Below the pieces are notes generated by a model, which was not told the origin of the DNA, ran no database searches, and saw only the letters and a list, made by a program, of their open reading frames with translations. Source: Parapristionchus giblindavisi (Eukaryota; Nematoda; Chromadorea; Rhabditida; Diplogasteridae). From it: a DNA stretch of 64,000 bases. This document shows positions 1-11,372 of the stretch, piece after piece (position 1 is the stretch's first letter; the number at the start of each line of letters is the position of its first letter). The position numbers and the translations under genes were made by a program. The stretch covers positions 496,001 through 560,000 of the forward strand of contig CALSFV010000247.1 of the NCBI GenBank assembly GCA_943737045.1. Reading direction: 5' to 3'.

Positions 1-204
1 AAAACCTCATCAACATCGATTTTGTCTGCTGTTTCATGCCAGTTATGGAAAAATTATTGCAGAAATTACTTATTTCATTTGCTGATCTGATCATCTAATG
101 CACACTTTAGTGTCTCCTTTCCCTTTTTTCTTCTATTTTTCGCCTCACCAATTTACAAAGCGAGAGAGAAAAGGGCTATTGATCTGAGGGAGTGTTCTCG
201 GTTT

Positions 205-1385
205 TTGCGCGCTATCTCACTCTTTTTCTCTCCCTGTATTTTTCACACTATCTGTAATGGAATCGCTCCTACACCCTCCTCTGCATCCGACAAGAACCCG
301 TTGTTCGTGTGCAGCAAATGCTCTCCCACTTTCCTACGTCATTGGAATCTTGAACGTCACTGGGACAGAAGAGAGCACAAGATCAGACCGGAGACAGTAT
401 CAATGATGGATTTCGCCCTTGGACTGTACAAGAGAATGCTCGAGGAGGTTCAGCAAGGAGTCGTAATCGGTCCACTGTCGGAATCATTCAATAATACGAG
501 AAAGCACCGAAGCATCCAAGACCCATAGGATGGCTACTTCGCATTCGGAAGAAGAGTGCCTTATACGATTCTGTTGCCAAGCAGATGGTGGTCGAATTCT
601 ACGCAGCCAGGAAAAAGCTGAGAGTAGAAGAAGCAGAGAAGAGAATGAAGCCCAGAACGGATATCATGCCCGCTAACCGAATGTCACACGATCAGATCAA
701 GAACTGCATTCGGACTCTGCAAGCGAAGAAGAAGAAGGAGACAGAGAAGAAGCTGAGCAACACAAGAGCAAAGAGAGATGTGGCAGTGGATATGGATTTC
801 GTCAACACATGAGAGAAGGACTACGATAAGGAGGGAGGAATAATTGAGGATGAAGTGAATTTACATGAGGATGATCTGACTATCTCCTCCGATGCAATCT
901 ATAACTGGATGAAAACCGAGATGAACACTCTGTTCACGGCAGGGCTGTGCGGCATGAGTATATTTTCGGCATACGGCATATGCCGAATATTTTTTTCGGC
1001 ATATTTCGGCATATTCGGCATAAGTTTCCAAATGATAATTGATCCGATTTTTATCAACATTTCAATGTTTTAGGCGAAAACATTAAAATCCTTTTCTAAA
1101 GATGTGTTAATCGATGTTTAAGATTTAGTTACAGGTTTAAAAAGCTGAAGAACACCAGAAAAAAATTTATTTGCGCATTTTTAATATTGAAAAAAACTCA
1201 AATTTTGTCATATAGTTAGTAGTTTTATGCCGAAAATATTTAAAATTTTCATGCCGTTTTCGGCACGGCATAGCGGCATGAAAAAACCGGCATAAACGGC
1301 ATACCGGCATGGCCATGCCGCACAGCCCTGGTTCACTGATGAGGCCCCTGACTTGTCTACATCCCTCGTTTTCGATCAGTGATGA
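205..1385 (+). pseudogene. Decayed C2H2 zinc-finger gene
   Basis: The first open part (205-528) contains one C2H2 finger with Cys-x2-Cys-x12-His-x4-His spacing, at about residues 36-58. The reading then has to shift near position 495 to continue in another frame through a stretch containing RPIGWLLRIRKK. That frame runs on as a lysine-rich segment to a TGA at 810-812. A further open piece (855 onward) is split by a 391-bp hAT-type element. Reading across the element, the frame continues briefly to a stop, and an AATAAA lies near 1440. The finger, the P-x-GW-x-L-like segment and the basic tail resemble an invertebrate family of C2H2 proteins of unknown role; that is a weak recollection. A frameshift, a stop and an insertion make this a pseudogene. 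No upstream exon was identified. Confidence 0.55.
940..1330. mobile_element. hAT-like MITE 1 (391 bp)
   Basis: The termini are perfect 17-bp inverted repeats starting CAGGGCTGTGCGGCATG. The flanking 8-bp target duplications are GTTCACGG (932-939) and GTTCACTG (1331-1338), one mismatch apart. CAGGG ends with an 8-bp duplication are diagnostic of the hAT superfamily. The interior has no ORF and is built of CGGCATA-type words in both orientations near the two ends. It sits inside the reading frame of the C2H2 pseudogene. Confidence 0.9.
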
Positions 1386-2525
1386 TGATAATTACATATT
1401 GATTGCTTGCTTTTATAATAGTTTCTCATGTATAATATAAAATAAAGTCGATTGGGTAGTTTTTAGCTGTACAAAGAATAATTTCCGTTCCTTCATTAGA
1501 ATCGATGAAAATAGAGAAAGTGTAGTGATTTCCTCGAATAACTCGAAAATGGGTTGTCATAGCTATTCGATCATGAGAGAACTTTTTATTCGCCTATCCG
1601 AGAGTATCATTTTTCTTTTTTGGGAATAGTCGATTGGACTATTTTGAAGGTAGATACGATCGAAAAACTGTTGAGGCGGAAAAAATGACTAAGTCCTGGT
1701 ATTGGGAGGACAGATACCGACTTTGACCGTGATCTGACAACTTGTTTTCTGCAATAATACGCGTGTACTCAAGAGAAAATTTTCGAGAAAAGTTCACCTT
1801 TTGTTCAAAAAATGTGTTTTTCGCGTTTTTCGCCCTGAAGACGACTTTGCAGCGAACGGGTCATGAAACACTTTTTTTGAGAGCATCATAATACGGTTTG
1901 AATGACACCTGTCAACTCGCTCTACGATAAAAATGAACCGAGTTATGATCATTTTCAGGGTAGATCACAAAAAATCGATAATTTGTAATTTATGTCAAAT
2001 CAAGTGGCTAGGCCTTCTCATGGCCCCCAACCACACACACTGACCGACTTTCATCGGAATCGGAGACAAAAAAATCATAGTGGCAAGCGTTGCTACACTT
2101 TTACCGGAGACCCGTGTTAAATAACGAACATCTCATTGTCGAACTCCTCTGGTGCAGCCTTGTCAAAACTGAGTCCAGCCGTTAGTTGGATAGGTACGAA
2201 AGATGACTGAAAGTGTTCATTTATTTATTTATTTATTTATTTAATAAATCCCCTTACGCTAACCATTCCCCTTACGTCAGCCGTCTTATGATTTACGCCG
2301 CAATGTCTCGACTTCGCACACCACCACGCAAAATCGTGTTATATACCGAAACGAAGAATGTTGCAACTGATGTACCAAAGACAAATAAACCAGGCATAGT
2401 TTAAGGCTGCAGCGTTTTGTGCTCACACCATTTCAATAGCGCAATGTTTCGAAAGGGAGAGAGTGCGCACAAATGAAAGAGTGCAAACAGTCAGAACGCA
2501 ATTCTTTGGCATTTTTTCCAATTTT
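1386..2525. other. Intergenic stretch with TTAT microsatellite
   Basis: No gene was recognised here on either strand. The stretch is AT-rich and holds a (TTAT)n microsatellite at about 2219-2243, which produces a meaningless ORF. The rest looks like unrelated single-copy or old repeat sequence. Confidence 0.6.
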
Positions 2526-2531
2526 TCATAC

Positions 2532-2909
2532 CTGTCTCTTCGCACGTTTTTTTCTTCGACTTGATGGTGGCATCATATGGGACGATGATGTCGAGTCTGA
2601 ATCCACGGGCGAGATGGCTAGCAGTGAAGGATTCCTATCAGGCTGCAACATCAGCGAATCTGCAGGATTTGTTGAATCCACTTGTATGTCGATTACGATA
2701 TTATGACTGGTAACGGGAGTAGGTTTAGGGTCATCTTGTTTGGGCGACTCAGTGGGTACGGTAGCCGCTGTAGCGGTGGGTGCGGTAGCTGATGGGCTAG
2801 GCACGGTGATCTTGACCTGATGTGGAGTTGCGGGAATCGGAGCTCCAGATGCAGTGGGAGCCTTGTCTGAGGTTGGGTCGGGAGGTGTATTTGGAGCATT
2901 GGACGACAT
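2532..2909 (-). CDS. Possible first exon, Pro/Thr/Ala-rich protein
   Basis: The ATG at 2909 opens a 126-codon frame that stays open up to a good donor, CAG|GTATGA at 2532/2531, in phase 0. Just upstream on the minus strand is TTCTAG, which could be a trans-splice acceptor. The product is low-complexity, rich in Pro, Thr, Ala and Ser, and ends in a basic run (RRKKRAKRQ) that could be a nuclear localisation signal. No domain is recognised. No second exon could be identified at lower coordinates, so this may be a partial gene, a relic or a chance ORF. Confidence 0.35.
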
Positions 2910-3018
2910 GGTACTAGAAGCGACCGAAGAGTAGAAATGAATAGAGCAAGAATGAAATGGAAACGAATGGAGAGTGTTCTTTGTGATGTGGTTGTGATTT
3001 TGTTTAATATGGAAATCG

Positions 3019-3044
3019 AAATGCTAAAATTCACTTTAGCATTT
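3019..3044. repeat. Perfect 10-bp hairpin
   Basis: AAATGCTAAA (3019-3028) and TTTAGCATTT (3035-3044) form a perfect stem around a 6-nt loop, about 110 bp upstream of the possible minus-strand exon at 2909. No function is assigned. Confidence 0.5.
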
Positions 3045-3121
3045 TTTGCGGTAGTGCGTCGTACATTTGGTACGATACAATGATCAATGGCGGCGACCTA
3101 ATCTATCAACATTCTTAACAA

Positions 3122-3200
3122 CGGCCTGTGTAGTGTAGTGGATAAGGTGTCCGCGTTAACTAACTTTTGACTGTTACTGGTTCGATCCCTCTTGCAGCAC
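3122..3200 (+). other. tRNA-like (degenerate) sequence
   Basis: TAGTGTAGTGGATAAGG resembles a tRNA D-arm/A box, and GGTTCGATCCC about 40 bases later is a good B box. The acceptor stem does not pair, and the anticodon arm is displaced and weak. A second B-box-like GGTTCGAATCC follows at about 3297. This is more likely a decayed tRNA or tRNA-derived SINE than a working tRNA gene. Confidence 0.3.
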
Positions 3201-3299
3201 TTTTCTTTAGCTGATTTTGTTTTTGTCAAGGTCAAAAGATTGAAACGTGTTGCTAAAATTCTCGACCTTAAAATCAGCAACTTCACAAATTGCACAGGT

Positions 3300-4101
3300 T
3301 CGAATCCTTTTATGATCATTCCCTCTTGCTTATTTTTCTTACCAATCGCTCAAATTTTCAATATTCAACAACAACTACAAACAAGATTTCCTGGAAATTG
3401 GTGTATCGTCGCCCTTTTGATCTTTTTCTTATAAAATGCTTCGCAGTCGTTCAATCTCCGCAAATCTTTTTATGCACATATATCATACGACGTGATTGAA
3501 ATATACAAAAAACACCAATTCAATGTTCAACAACGACAGTAAACACATCTAACGGAAGTTTAATAATTTAGATCGAACTATTGTCACATCAATCTCCTCA
3601 TGTGTTTACTAATTCTATATAAGTCCAGTATGTAGCTATATCGTCGCAACTTATTTTAATATGTATTCTAATTCTGGTAGACAAAGAAAACGAGAGAGCA
3701 TTGGGTTTTAAATTAACTCGTGGTGTCCCAATTTTTTTTAAATCTGTGCATGCATACCACTTCTGTAAATACATTAAATTTTTTATTAAATTGATTTAAT
3801 AAACATAATTATCATATTGAGCGTATAAAAATCACTTGTTTTATTTGTAGAAGAGACTATTTCTGCCGGGTTAGGTGAGAGGCAGCGGAGAGACAATCGA
3901 GAGTTGGGCGAGATCTAGCCTTTGAACGACTTCTTTAGAGCCTGTTTGTCATTTTCTTATGCAAGTACATTTTATACGCACAATAGAACAATGGGATACA
4001 TATATGAGGAAGGAGAAGGAAGGAAGATGGTAGGGAGATATTTCTTTGGTCTTTGGTATTTGTGATACTTGCCATAAAAGTTGAAGCGCTCCTAGTACAT
4101 T
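3300..4101. repeat. Downstream flank shared by the two F-box copies
   Basis: From about 3680 the sequence (AACGAGAGAGCATTGGG, then GTGCATGCAT, then ATTGATTTAATAAACATAAT) matches 16740-16880, downstream of F-box copy 2. Part of it matches again at 21905-22010. Copy 1 carries about 150 bp around 3850-3990 that copy 2 lacks. No gene was seen before the F-box stop codon at 4102. Confidence 0.6.
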
Positions 4102-4134
4102 TTATCGTGGACCAACGAGAAAACGAGCGTTCAT

Positions 4135-4522
4135 CATTGGCTTTGCAAAAAGGAGATGAAAGAATTTGAAGACGACTGCTCTAGTCTTCCAATTAGACAT
4201 CAAATCGATCACGACCTGAATATAGTATATTTTAAAAAATAATAAAATTTTAAGGAAATTAATAAAATTTTAAGTTAGATAAAGATATTGATGAAAAAGA
4301 AAGTGAGAACATTTTCTACTACACTTACAAAGATTCGCCGTAAATTCCTTTACAAGTTTTCACTTTTTCACTCTTCGCATTGGCATTACTCTCTCGCAGG
4401 CAAAGAAGGCAATGGAAATGAAAATTAACTCGGTGAGTTACTTTAAAGGTCATTTTTTTAGAATTTCACATCAACTGATCGCTCCACTCAAAAGAAAAGG
4501 TTAATGCATGCATTGACGATAC
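4135..4522. repeat. 388-bp duplication flanking a LINE, copy 1
   Basis: This block repeats at 6038-6424 with only a few differences (for example GATAAAGATA versus GATAAATATA). It contains the last F-box intron and the 5' part of the final exon. The two copies abut the LINE precisely at CATTGGC and GACGATAC, as expected for a long target-site duplication. Confidence 0.85.
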
Positions 4523-6037
4523 TATAATAATTTATTTATCTTTAACGATAAACAGAGAGGTGAAAAGAAAGTAAAACAATATTGTGGAATGATGCGTGAG
4601 ATCAAACATTGAATCAAGTGGGGACTACAGTTGATGATATTGATGCAAGAGTTAAATAAGTCGGTACAAGGGAAAGATAGATCAGTCTGGGATCGAGAAG
4701 TCGATCCTATTTTCGGGTAGTGATAGTAAACGTGCCGCCCTAGCGAAGAAACTGTTGTGCCTATATTGGAACCGTGACCCGGGATTATTGAAATTTATCC
4801 CATTTCTGGTTATATAGGTATTGAAATAATGGGATTTCTTGTTTGAAATTTTGAACTTGCCTCTGAGAAGTTTGAGGGAAGTTCTAACGTCTATATTTAG
4901 TCTACGTTTTTCTAGCGTTTCCAGTTTAAGTTTTGTATTACGCTCAGCTGCTCCAGGCATATTCTCCCATGTATAACCGTAGCAACGTGCGAATACTCTT
5001 CTGGTAAAGTAATTCTGAACTTTTTCGAGGATTTTAATATCCTTTTTCTGATAGGGATTAAAGACTGTTGAAGCACTTTCAAGGATGGGGCGAATATAGA
5101 TCGAGAATGCTTTGAGGAGAATTTCAGGCTTTTTAGTCCGCAGTGCTCGCATTAGTATGTGGCAAGCAGACTTTGCTTTTATTGAAATAGCTCTGCAATG
5201 GTCGGAAAATGTTAATGTTTTCTGAATAGCAAAACCAAGGTCTTTAACTACTTCCTTTTTATTCAGTATTGCATTTTCGATCATATAGTTCCGTTTTGGG
5301 TTCGCTCTTCCAAGATGTAGGGTGGTGCATTTGTGAGATGCGAGAGGCAATTGCCAATCATTAGCCCATCTAACTATTTTATCCACTGCTATTTGCAGTG
5401 GGACAGGAGGGTCGTCCTTATTAAATGATTTATATATTTTGATGTCATCGGCATATAATCTGGCAACAACATCGTTATTTTGTACTAGTGCCGGTATTTC
5501 AGAAGTGAAAATTAAAAATAGTAAGGGTCCAAGTACAGAGCCCTGCGGTACGCCACTACTGACTAGGTGAGAATCGGACAGTTTATCTTTAACTCGAACT
5601 TGAAATGATCTATTGGAAAGATAATCAGAGATGCCACTCTCTTTATAAATGAAAGATCAATATTTTCCGGGGTTTTACACGAAGACTTCTTCCATTTTTC
5701 AATAAGTGCACATATTTCGTGCCTACGGAAGGTAGGTTCTTCATAATTGCCATGGTTTATAATTTGGGGTGGAGATGGAATGATGCCGTTATCAATAGTG
5801 AAGACATCAGAAAATGTATTAGCAAGGAGATTTGCCTTGCCAAGATCTGTAAGTATGGCTATTCCATTTTGATCAGTTAGGCCCTCCACTCCTTTTTGAG
5901 TATTTGAGCATCTTTTCATATATTTGAAGAACTTATTTTTGTCTTCGCTTTCAATAATTCTTTTTTCAATGGCAACTTGGTAGCGAATTAGCTCTTTTCG
6001 GAATTTCTTGTTCAGGGTTTCAAATTTGCTACGGTTA
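4523..6037 (-). mobile_element. 5'-truncated CR1/Jockey-like LINE with internal deletion
   Basis: Minus-strand frames encode the C-terminal half of a non-LTR reverse transcriptase. Motifs include SGVPQGSVLGPLLF, LYADDIKIY and LEKVQNYFTRR, ending at a stop at 4682. The upstream piece (about 5650-6037) covers the endonuclease-RT linker. Between them the frame jumps near 5640. Compared with the sister copy at 32871-34311, the stretch carrying the first catalytic aspartate (FDFAKAFD) is missing, so there is an internal deletion as well as 5' truncation. It lies in the last exon of F-box copy 1 and is dead. Confidence 0.85.
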
Positions 6038-6424
6038 CATTGGCTTTGCAAAAAGGAGATGAAAGAATTTGAAGACGACTGCTCTAGTCTTCCAATTAGA
6101 CATCAAATCGATCACGACCTGAATATAGTATATTTTAAAAAATAATAAAATTTTAAGGAAATTAATAAAATTTTAAGTTAGATAAATATATTGATGAAAA
6201 AGAAAGTGAGAACATTTTCTACTACACTTACAAAGATTCGCCGTAAATTCCTTTACAAGTTTTCACTTTTTCACTCTTCGCATTGGCATTACTCTCTCGC
6301 AGGCAAAGAAGGCAATGGAAATGAAAATTAACTCGGGGAGTTACTTTAAAGGTCATTTTTTAGAATTTCACATCAACTGATCGCTCCACTCAAAAGAAAA
6401 GGTTAATGCATGCATTGACGATAC
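6038..6424. repeat. 388-bp duplication flanking a LINE, copy 2
   Basis: This is the second copy of 4135-4522. It ends GACGATAC and then continues into the intron and exon 4 of F-box copy 1. Near-identity of the two copies implies a recent insertion. Confidence 0.85.
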
Positions 6425-6717
6425 AATGGAACATACCTCTAGAAAGTGAGCTTTCTGAACAGCTTTGACGCATTTTTCGAATTCTGACTTGTAGAATAGC
6501 ATTTGACGCTCATTGGTGTCCACTGGCAAGACTTGATAGATAGTCTGCAAAACCTCTGCCACCTTAGCGAGGTTTATACGTTGAATCCGGATATTGTTAC
6601 GCTCCTGAATATTATATTCAACAAAAAAATTAAATGCATCAAAATAGAATATCTTTTAACTCGTTGAAACGCTGTAGGACAGCTACGATTCTTTTCACAA
6701 AGTCATATTTGCTTATG

Positions 6718-6981
6718 CGGCGTTACATTTGCGAGACGGACGCACGCCATCTTCACGTTACGTGAGACGGATCCGTCTACGTAAATTTAGGAGAGCGTTG
6801 AGACTTGAATGGAAAACCCTGATGGGTTATCAGAGTACTGTTAAAGGTTACGGTACTGAATCATTATTGATCGATGGTTACGGTAACTCCTTACCGAATC
6901 CCAATTATCAATCAGGGTTTTCCACTTGAGACCCAGTTTTCACATGACGGTATGCGTCCCTCTCGCAAATTTTACACCGCA
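6718..6981. mobile_element. GGCGTTACATTTGC-type MITE in F-box exon 3
   Basis: The 264-bp element has imperfect inverted termini (CGGCGTTACATTTGCGAGA; the other end reads GCGGTGTAAAATTTGCGAGA) and a likely 5-bp target duplication TTATG at 6713-6717 and 6982-6986. The two halves read toward each other (AAAACCCTGAT/ATCAGGGTTTT). It inserted into coding sequence. Its termini resemble those at 12997, 16500, 21680 and 29541. Confidence 0.75.
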
Positions 6982-7413
6982 TTATGTATGTTCTTGTAAA
7001 AGCGAAAAATATTATTGTTATCATAGTTCAGTGATGCTACCATTGTCACTTGTCGTTCATCAGAAAGCCTTGGTGTCGTTATACGGAGTCGAAGTTGGCA
7101 CGGGAATTCATCCAGAACAAAGGAAGGTATGCCTATAATAAAGCATTTTTTTCTGGCAAAATACATTCCCGCTCAACCGCCCCCTAAACGCTTTAGGAGG
7201 ACTGCTATAACGACATTGATTTTTTTCACAGGGGCGTGAAAATGAATTGGACTCGAACTTTTATCAGTATCTCCCCTTAGCTTGCGATTTGAGCAACCAA
7301 TTGCATATCTTTATTTATTCAATTAATTAGTAACAAGAAGATGTTAATGGATTTCGATTTGTCTCTTATTTGCTTTGAAGAAATCCCGGAGGAGCTTTCC
7401 AGGATGTCAGTAA

Positions 7414-8105
7414 CAGGGGTGTGCGGCAACTGAGTTGCCGATTGCCGGAATTGCCGAAATTGCCGACTTTTGATTGCCGAAATTGATTGCCGGCAACGGC
7501 AACCAATTATGAAAAATTGCCGTAATAAAATTCAATAAAAAAATCATTGAAAAAAGTCAGATAAGCACAAGTTTTGTGTGCAATATCTTAGAAATGCGAT
7601 GTATTCGGTATATCAAAACGAATAATCGTGTCGTTTTAAGAATGACATTTCGTTATCATTTGTGTTTTCTCCAGGAATTCAAAAGTTTTCTGACCACTAC
7701 ACCAGACACGGAGATTGATCCATTATCTCATTAGACTAATAATGTTACGAAGGCCTAACGCCTTCTTATCTCACGAGTAGCCACGAAGTATCTCATTTGC
7801 CTATCCGGTTCTGCGAAAGCTGAAAGACTATCCGGGACGGAGGGAATCTTTCTCAACAAATACAGTCTAAAAATATTCTACGAAAAATATTGATATTTCA
7901 TTCATTGTTTCTATTTTTTATTGTCATTGGTTTCGTTTGGTAACGATTTTTGATAAGTACTTCATAAAAATTATCTTTGGCTCATTTTAAATAGTTAAGT
8001 TCAAAATTGCCGAAGTTGCCGAAATTGCCGACAATTGCCGAATTTTTATTTTCCGCTTGCCGGCAATTGCCGATTGCCGAAAAAAGTGGTTGCCGCACAC
8101 CCCTG
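7414..8105. mobile_element. hAT-like MITE 2 (692 bp)
   Basis: The ends are CAGGGGTGTGCGGCAA and its exact complement. A perfect 8-bp target duplication, GTCAGTAA, occupies 7406-7413 and 8106-8113. Both subterminal regions are packed with TTGCCGAAA-type words in opposite orientation. There is no transposase ORF. It lies in intron 2 of F-box copy 1. Confidence 0.95.
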
Positions 8106-8224
8106 GTCAGTAAGTCTTATTCGCCTTCACGCATGGCTGGAATCAAAGCAAATGAGAGACAAAACTCAAGGATACTGAGCTTTGAAGCCATTTCATGCAT
8201 GCTCCTCTTGGGGTTACGGTAGAT

Positions 8225-8413
8225 CTACTGATGAATTCTCTCACGGTTCTGGGGTGAAGTTGCGAACACCGGTCTTCCTCTCTCCGTACCGAGTTCCTGG
8301 TAGCGCTGGATGGCCTTGTAGACGGTTCTCTTGGGAACGTTAACCCAGGGCTGGGATTTTACGGATTGATCCGTAATATTTTTATTTAACGGTTTGCCTT
8401 CGTCATCATTCAC
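8225..8413 (-). pseudogene. Tc/mariner transposase N-terminal fragment
   Basis: The fragment encodes about 60 residues including VPKRTVYKAIQRYQELGTE followed by RGRP. This is the helix-turn-helix and linker typical of Tc1/mariner-type transposases. No DDE/D catalytic region or terminal inverted repeat was found around it, so it is a truncated relic. It lies in intron 2 of F-box copy 1, next to the hAT MITE. Confidence 0.65.
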
Positions 8414-8956
8414 TAACTAGACTAACCGGATGAAAACCTAGAGCTATTTTATACGAAAGGTCACCCATCACGACGATGCATCTGATATTGCGAATATATC
8501 GATTAGCAGCGGTCTGATTGCACAATCTGCTGCACATTGGTTCAAGCAATTTTCATGCATCATGTATTAATAATAGTCTGTCAATGACAATTTTCCTTTA
8601 ACCTGTCACTCATTGCACAAACGACAAAAACATTCAATTCGTTCTCTTTTCGTACATTATTGATGTTTCAGCTTATAGATAAACAAATAAGAAATATCAA
8701 ATGACAAACCAATTTGGGTAAAGTCGAAGTGGTGCTCCATGACTTTAGAATACTGGTTAGGTGCCATCGAATTTCCATTGAGAAGAGGTATCAAGTCGGC
8801 ATTGAAAACATCATAGGCCTTGATCTTATTCCAATCGATAAATTTGCCGTTTTCGATCGCATAATCAATAACATGCCGAGGAACCCGGTTGAATACGGTA
8901 GGTCCGATGATATCGATTAAACGATCTGATAGTAGATTGGAAAATCGATGATGAAC

Positions 8957-10432
8957 CTATGATAATACTACAGTACAAATCGGTCAAGTTGTTAACATGT
9001 GCAGTGCCGCGCAGCTGGACGCATTTGGGCGCATCATTTATTTATATTTAACGATTTTCTGTCTCAAGTCTTATTCATGAGTTTCCGTTAAAAAAGTTCT
9101 TTTAATGTCGGTAGCCGTAGATCGTCGGGGTAACATTTGACAAATTGTGTCAAAATTCGACAAAAAAAGATCATTTTAGTATTTGACACGTTCTTGATGA
9201 TTTTTCTCTAACAATAAGGATCTCTCTAAGGTTTTTAGTGTGGACGTGTTCGCCCAAAACATTTATGTAGGACAAAAGTGAAAAAGAATCGCTAGCGCTG
9301 CGGAGCAAAATTGTTATAATGTTGCATAATATATAACATTAAAGTAAATGCGCTTTCATCGAGACTTCGTCTGTTTATTGAGGTCTTGAGCATTGCATGA
9401 CTCCCTATAAAACAATTACGCAGTTTGAATCATGGCATGCACCAAAATACAAGACTGGTGTACTCTTTAGAAATGGAGTTATTGAACAAGAGTTCTATTA
9501 ATTGACGGTCGAGGCCGTTCATGCCTGTATTTAAGCAAATTGGTAAGCAAACATCTCGAAAATTATAACAAACAGATATAAAAAGACAAATAAAATAAAG
9601 CGATTCCTTTCGTCTTTCGCCGTGTGGGAAAACCATTTTCCTGAAGAAAACAGTTTTCCGTGAAAATGCACTGGATCAGCATAACATTTTCCACCAGCTT
9701 TCTTGGAAACCCGTTATCCTTAGTAATTTTCCTCGAGATAATCATGTATACGACCACTGAAGAAAGTGAAACAAACAAGCAAAGAATCTTTAGAGAGAAA
9801 AAAAAACAAATAAAAGTCCAATCACGCTGGTTCGAAAATGAGGGGTTATAATTTACTGAAAAAAAAAACCGAGTTCTGTATTTGGCAACTGCACAGTAAG
9901 ATTTTTTTTGAAAATCCACAATAACCACCATTTTCGACGCAGTGTGATCTGTTTTTAAATTGTTTTTTTTTCAGTAATAAAAATTTTGGACACTAATCCT
10001 AATCCAATTTCATTTTCATATCACCGCCATTCCCCTATGAAAGCATTCGATTCCTTCTCTTCGGTTCAGTCCAGAGCTCTCCCATTTTGAGGAGAGCTCG
10101 GAAACCGAAGAAGTTCCAAATTTTGTTTCATTTCCTTTAGTCATTAAAAGTACTTTATATCACGGAAATTCATGACTAAGAATGTGAGCATTGGAAAAAA
10201 ATACATGCTCCGCTGAAATAAACGATGCGCCCAAATGCACCCCGTACTTCCGACGAACACAGCACATTTTATGTCATTCTGCGACTTGTGAATGCAACTC
10301 AAGACTGTGCAAAGAGGGATTAAGTGAGTTTAAAAGTCTCGAAGGAAAAGAAAAGTAGAACTCTCTTCATTATTCACATTGTCGCGCCTTTTTTTTCTTC
10401 ATTATATTTTGAACAAAAGAACAGTTGCATAC
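8957..10432. other. Intron 1 of F-box copy 1
   Basis: This 1.5-kb AT-rich intron has no coding sequence I can support. The homologous intron in copy 2 (18535-19177) is about 0.64 kb, and parts align (the regions ending TGGGCGCATCATTTATTT). At 10010-10130 it carries a repeat around GGTTCAGTCCAGAGCTCTCC that recurs at 24590-24690 inside an icp-1 intron. Confidence 0.55.
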
Positions 10433-10583
10433 CTTAACTAGACTCGCAAACTCTACAGTTCCACAATAGGAAAGAATGTGAATAAGTACATCGTCGGGTA
10501 AAGCCGTAAATTCAACCATAAAGAATGGATGAATGACCTGGAAAGAATTATTATCATAATATATATCAAATATGTATCGTGAG

Positions 10584-10721
10584 TGTTGGATACCTTGATC
10601 ACTTTAGTTCAGAGAGTATAATAAGGGAGAAAGAGACGTCTTTCTTTTCAACCGCGCTCGTGGAAATTCAATATTGCGTGAGATATAGAAGGAGCGAGGC
10701 GAATGCCAGACGGGTTTGGCC
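10584..10721. repeat. LTR-end-like fragment upstream of F-box copy 1
   Basis: TGTTGGATACCTTGAT at 10584 equals the first bases of the 247-bp LTRs at 43541 and 46872, and also of the sequence at 19320 upstream of F-box copy 2. Only the terminus is recognisable here. Its equivalent place relative to both F-box copies suggests it predates their duplication. Confidence 0.45.
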
Positions 10722-11247
10722 CAGGGTTGTGATTTAACGTTAACAGTTTTAACGGATTTAACGGATTTAACGGTATTCTTCCGTTAAATTAATTTTTAAC
10801 GGAATCCGTTAATTTTTTTCCGTTAAATCCGTTAAAAGTAAATTTAATATTTTGAAGTAAAAAAGTAGAAAATATACTATTTTAATGTGTTTTACGCTTC
10901 TAAAATTAATTTTTCGAGTACTCTTTTTTCACTATAGCGTTATACAAGTACAATATCCAAATTGATTTTCAAAAGCACTTCATTTTCGTCACCGGTTCTT
11001 CTTCTTTAGTTTTCGCATTTTTTGCGTAATGCTTTCGAATGATTATTTTATTTTGTTTTCGGTAATGTTCTGTTACTACTTCTAATACTGAATGATAAAA
11101 ATGGTTAAATATTGAAATTAGTCGATTTACACTATTTCTTTGGAAATTTAACGGATTTAACGGATTTAACGAAATTTAACGGAATTTGAAACCGTTAATT
11201 TAACGATTTAACGGATCCGTTAAATTTTAATTTAACGCCCAACACTG
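10722..11247. mobile_element. hAT-like MITE 3 (526 bp)
   Basis: The ends are CAGGGTTGTG and, complemented, CAGTGTTGGG. They are flanked by a perfect 8-bp duplication GTTTGGCC (10714-10721 and 11248-11255). The interior ends are arrays of TTAACGGAT-type words in opposite orientation. No coding capacity was seen. Confidence 0.9.
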
Positions 11248-11292
11248 GTTTGGCCGTGAGAGGAGATGGGTAATAGAGGAATTGAAGAGAGG

Positions 11293-11372
11293 AACCTCCC
11301 TCCTTGTATACACAATGGAAACTCTTTTAAAATCAGAAAAAGTGTGTGCCTTGTGTATACTGGGAGGGAGTT
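11293..11372. repeat. Hairpin with about 22-bp arms
   Basis: AACCTCCCTCC then TTGTATACACAA (11293-11315) pairs with TTGTGTATACTGGGAGGGAG (11351-11370) around a loop of about 35 nt. It may be a small fold-back element. The surrounding 11.3-12.2 kb shows no convincing gene. Confidence 0.55.

Larger units (their letters stand above)
4102..10519 (-). pseudogene. F-box protein gene, copy 1 (disrupted)
   Basis: Exon 1 (10433-10519) encodes an F-box start, LPDDVLIHILSYCG. It joins in phase to exon 2 (8710-8956), which begins VHHRF and includes IDWNKIKAYDVF. Exon 3 starts at 7132 (GIPSFVLDEFPCQ) and is interrupted by a 264-bp MITE at 6718-6981, which adds an immediate stop. Exon 4 is 6437-6604. The last exon (4102-4215, starting VVIDLMSNWKTRA) exists twice, because a LINE with a 388-bp target duplication landed in it; the second part copy is 6038-6118. 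F-box proteins recruit substrates to SCF ubiquitin ligases through Skp1, and such families are large and fast-evolving in nematodes. The region after the F-box was not matched to a known domain. Introns also hold a hAT MITE and a Tc/mariner fragment. It is almost certainly nonfunctional as written. Confidence 0.75.

Noticed and set aside
2213..2404. 63-codon ORF on + strand
   Set aside because: It starts in the TTAT microsatellite and shows no coding character.
4135..6424. The 388-bp flanking copies as LTRs
   Set aside because: They contain F-box intron and exon sequence, and the enclosed coding sequence is a non-LTR reverse transcriptase.
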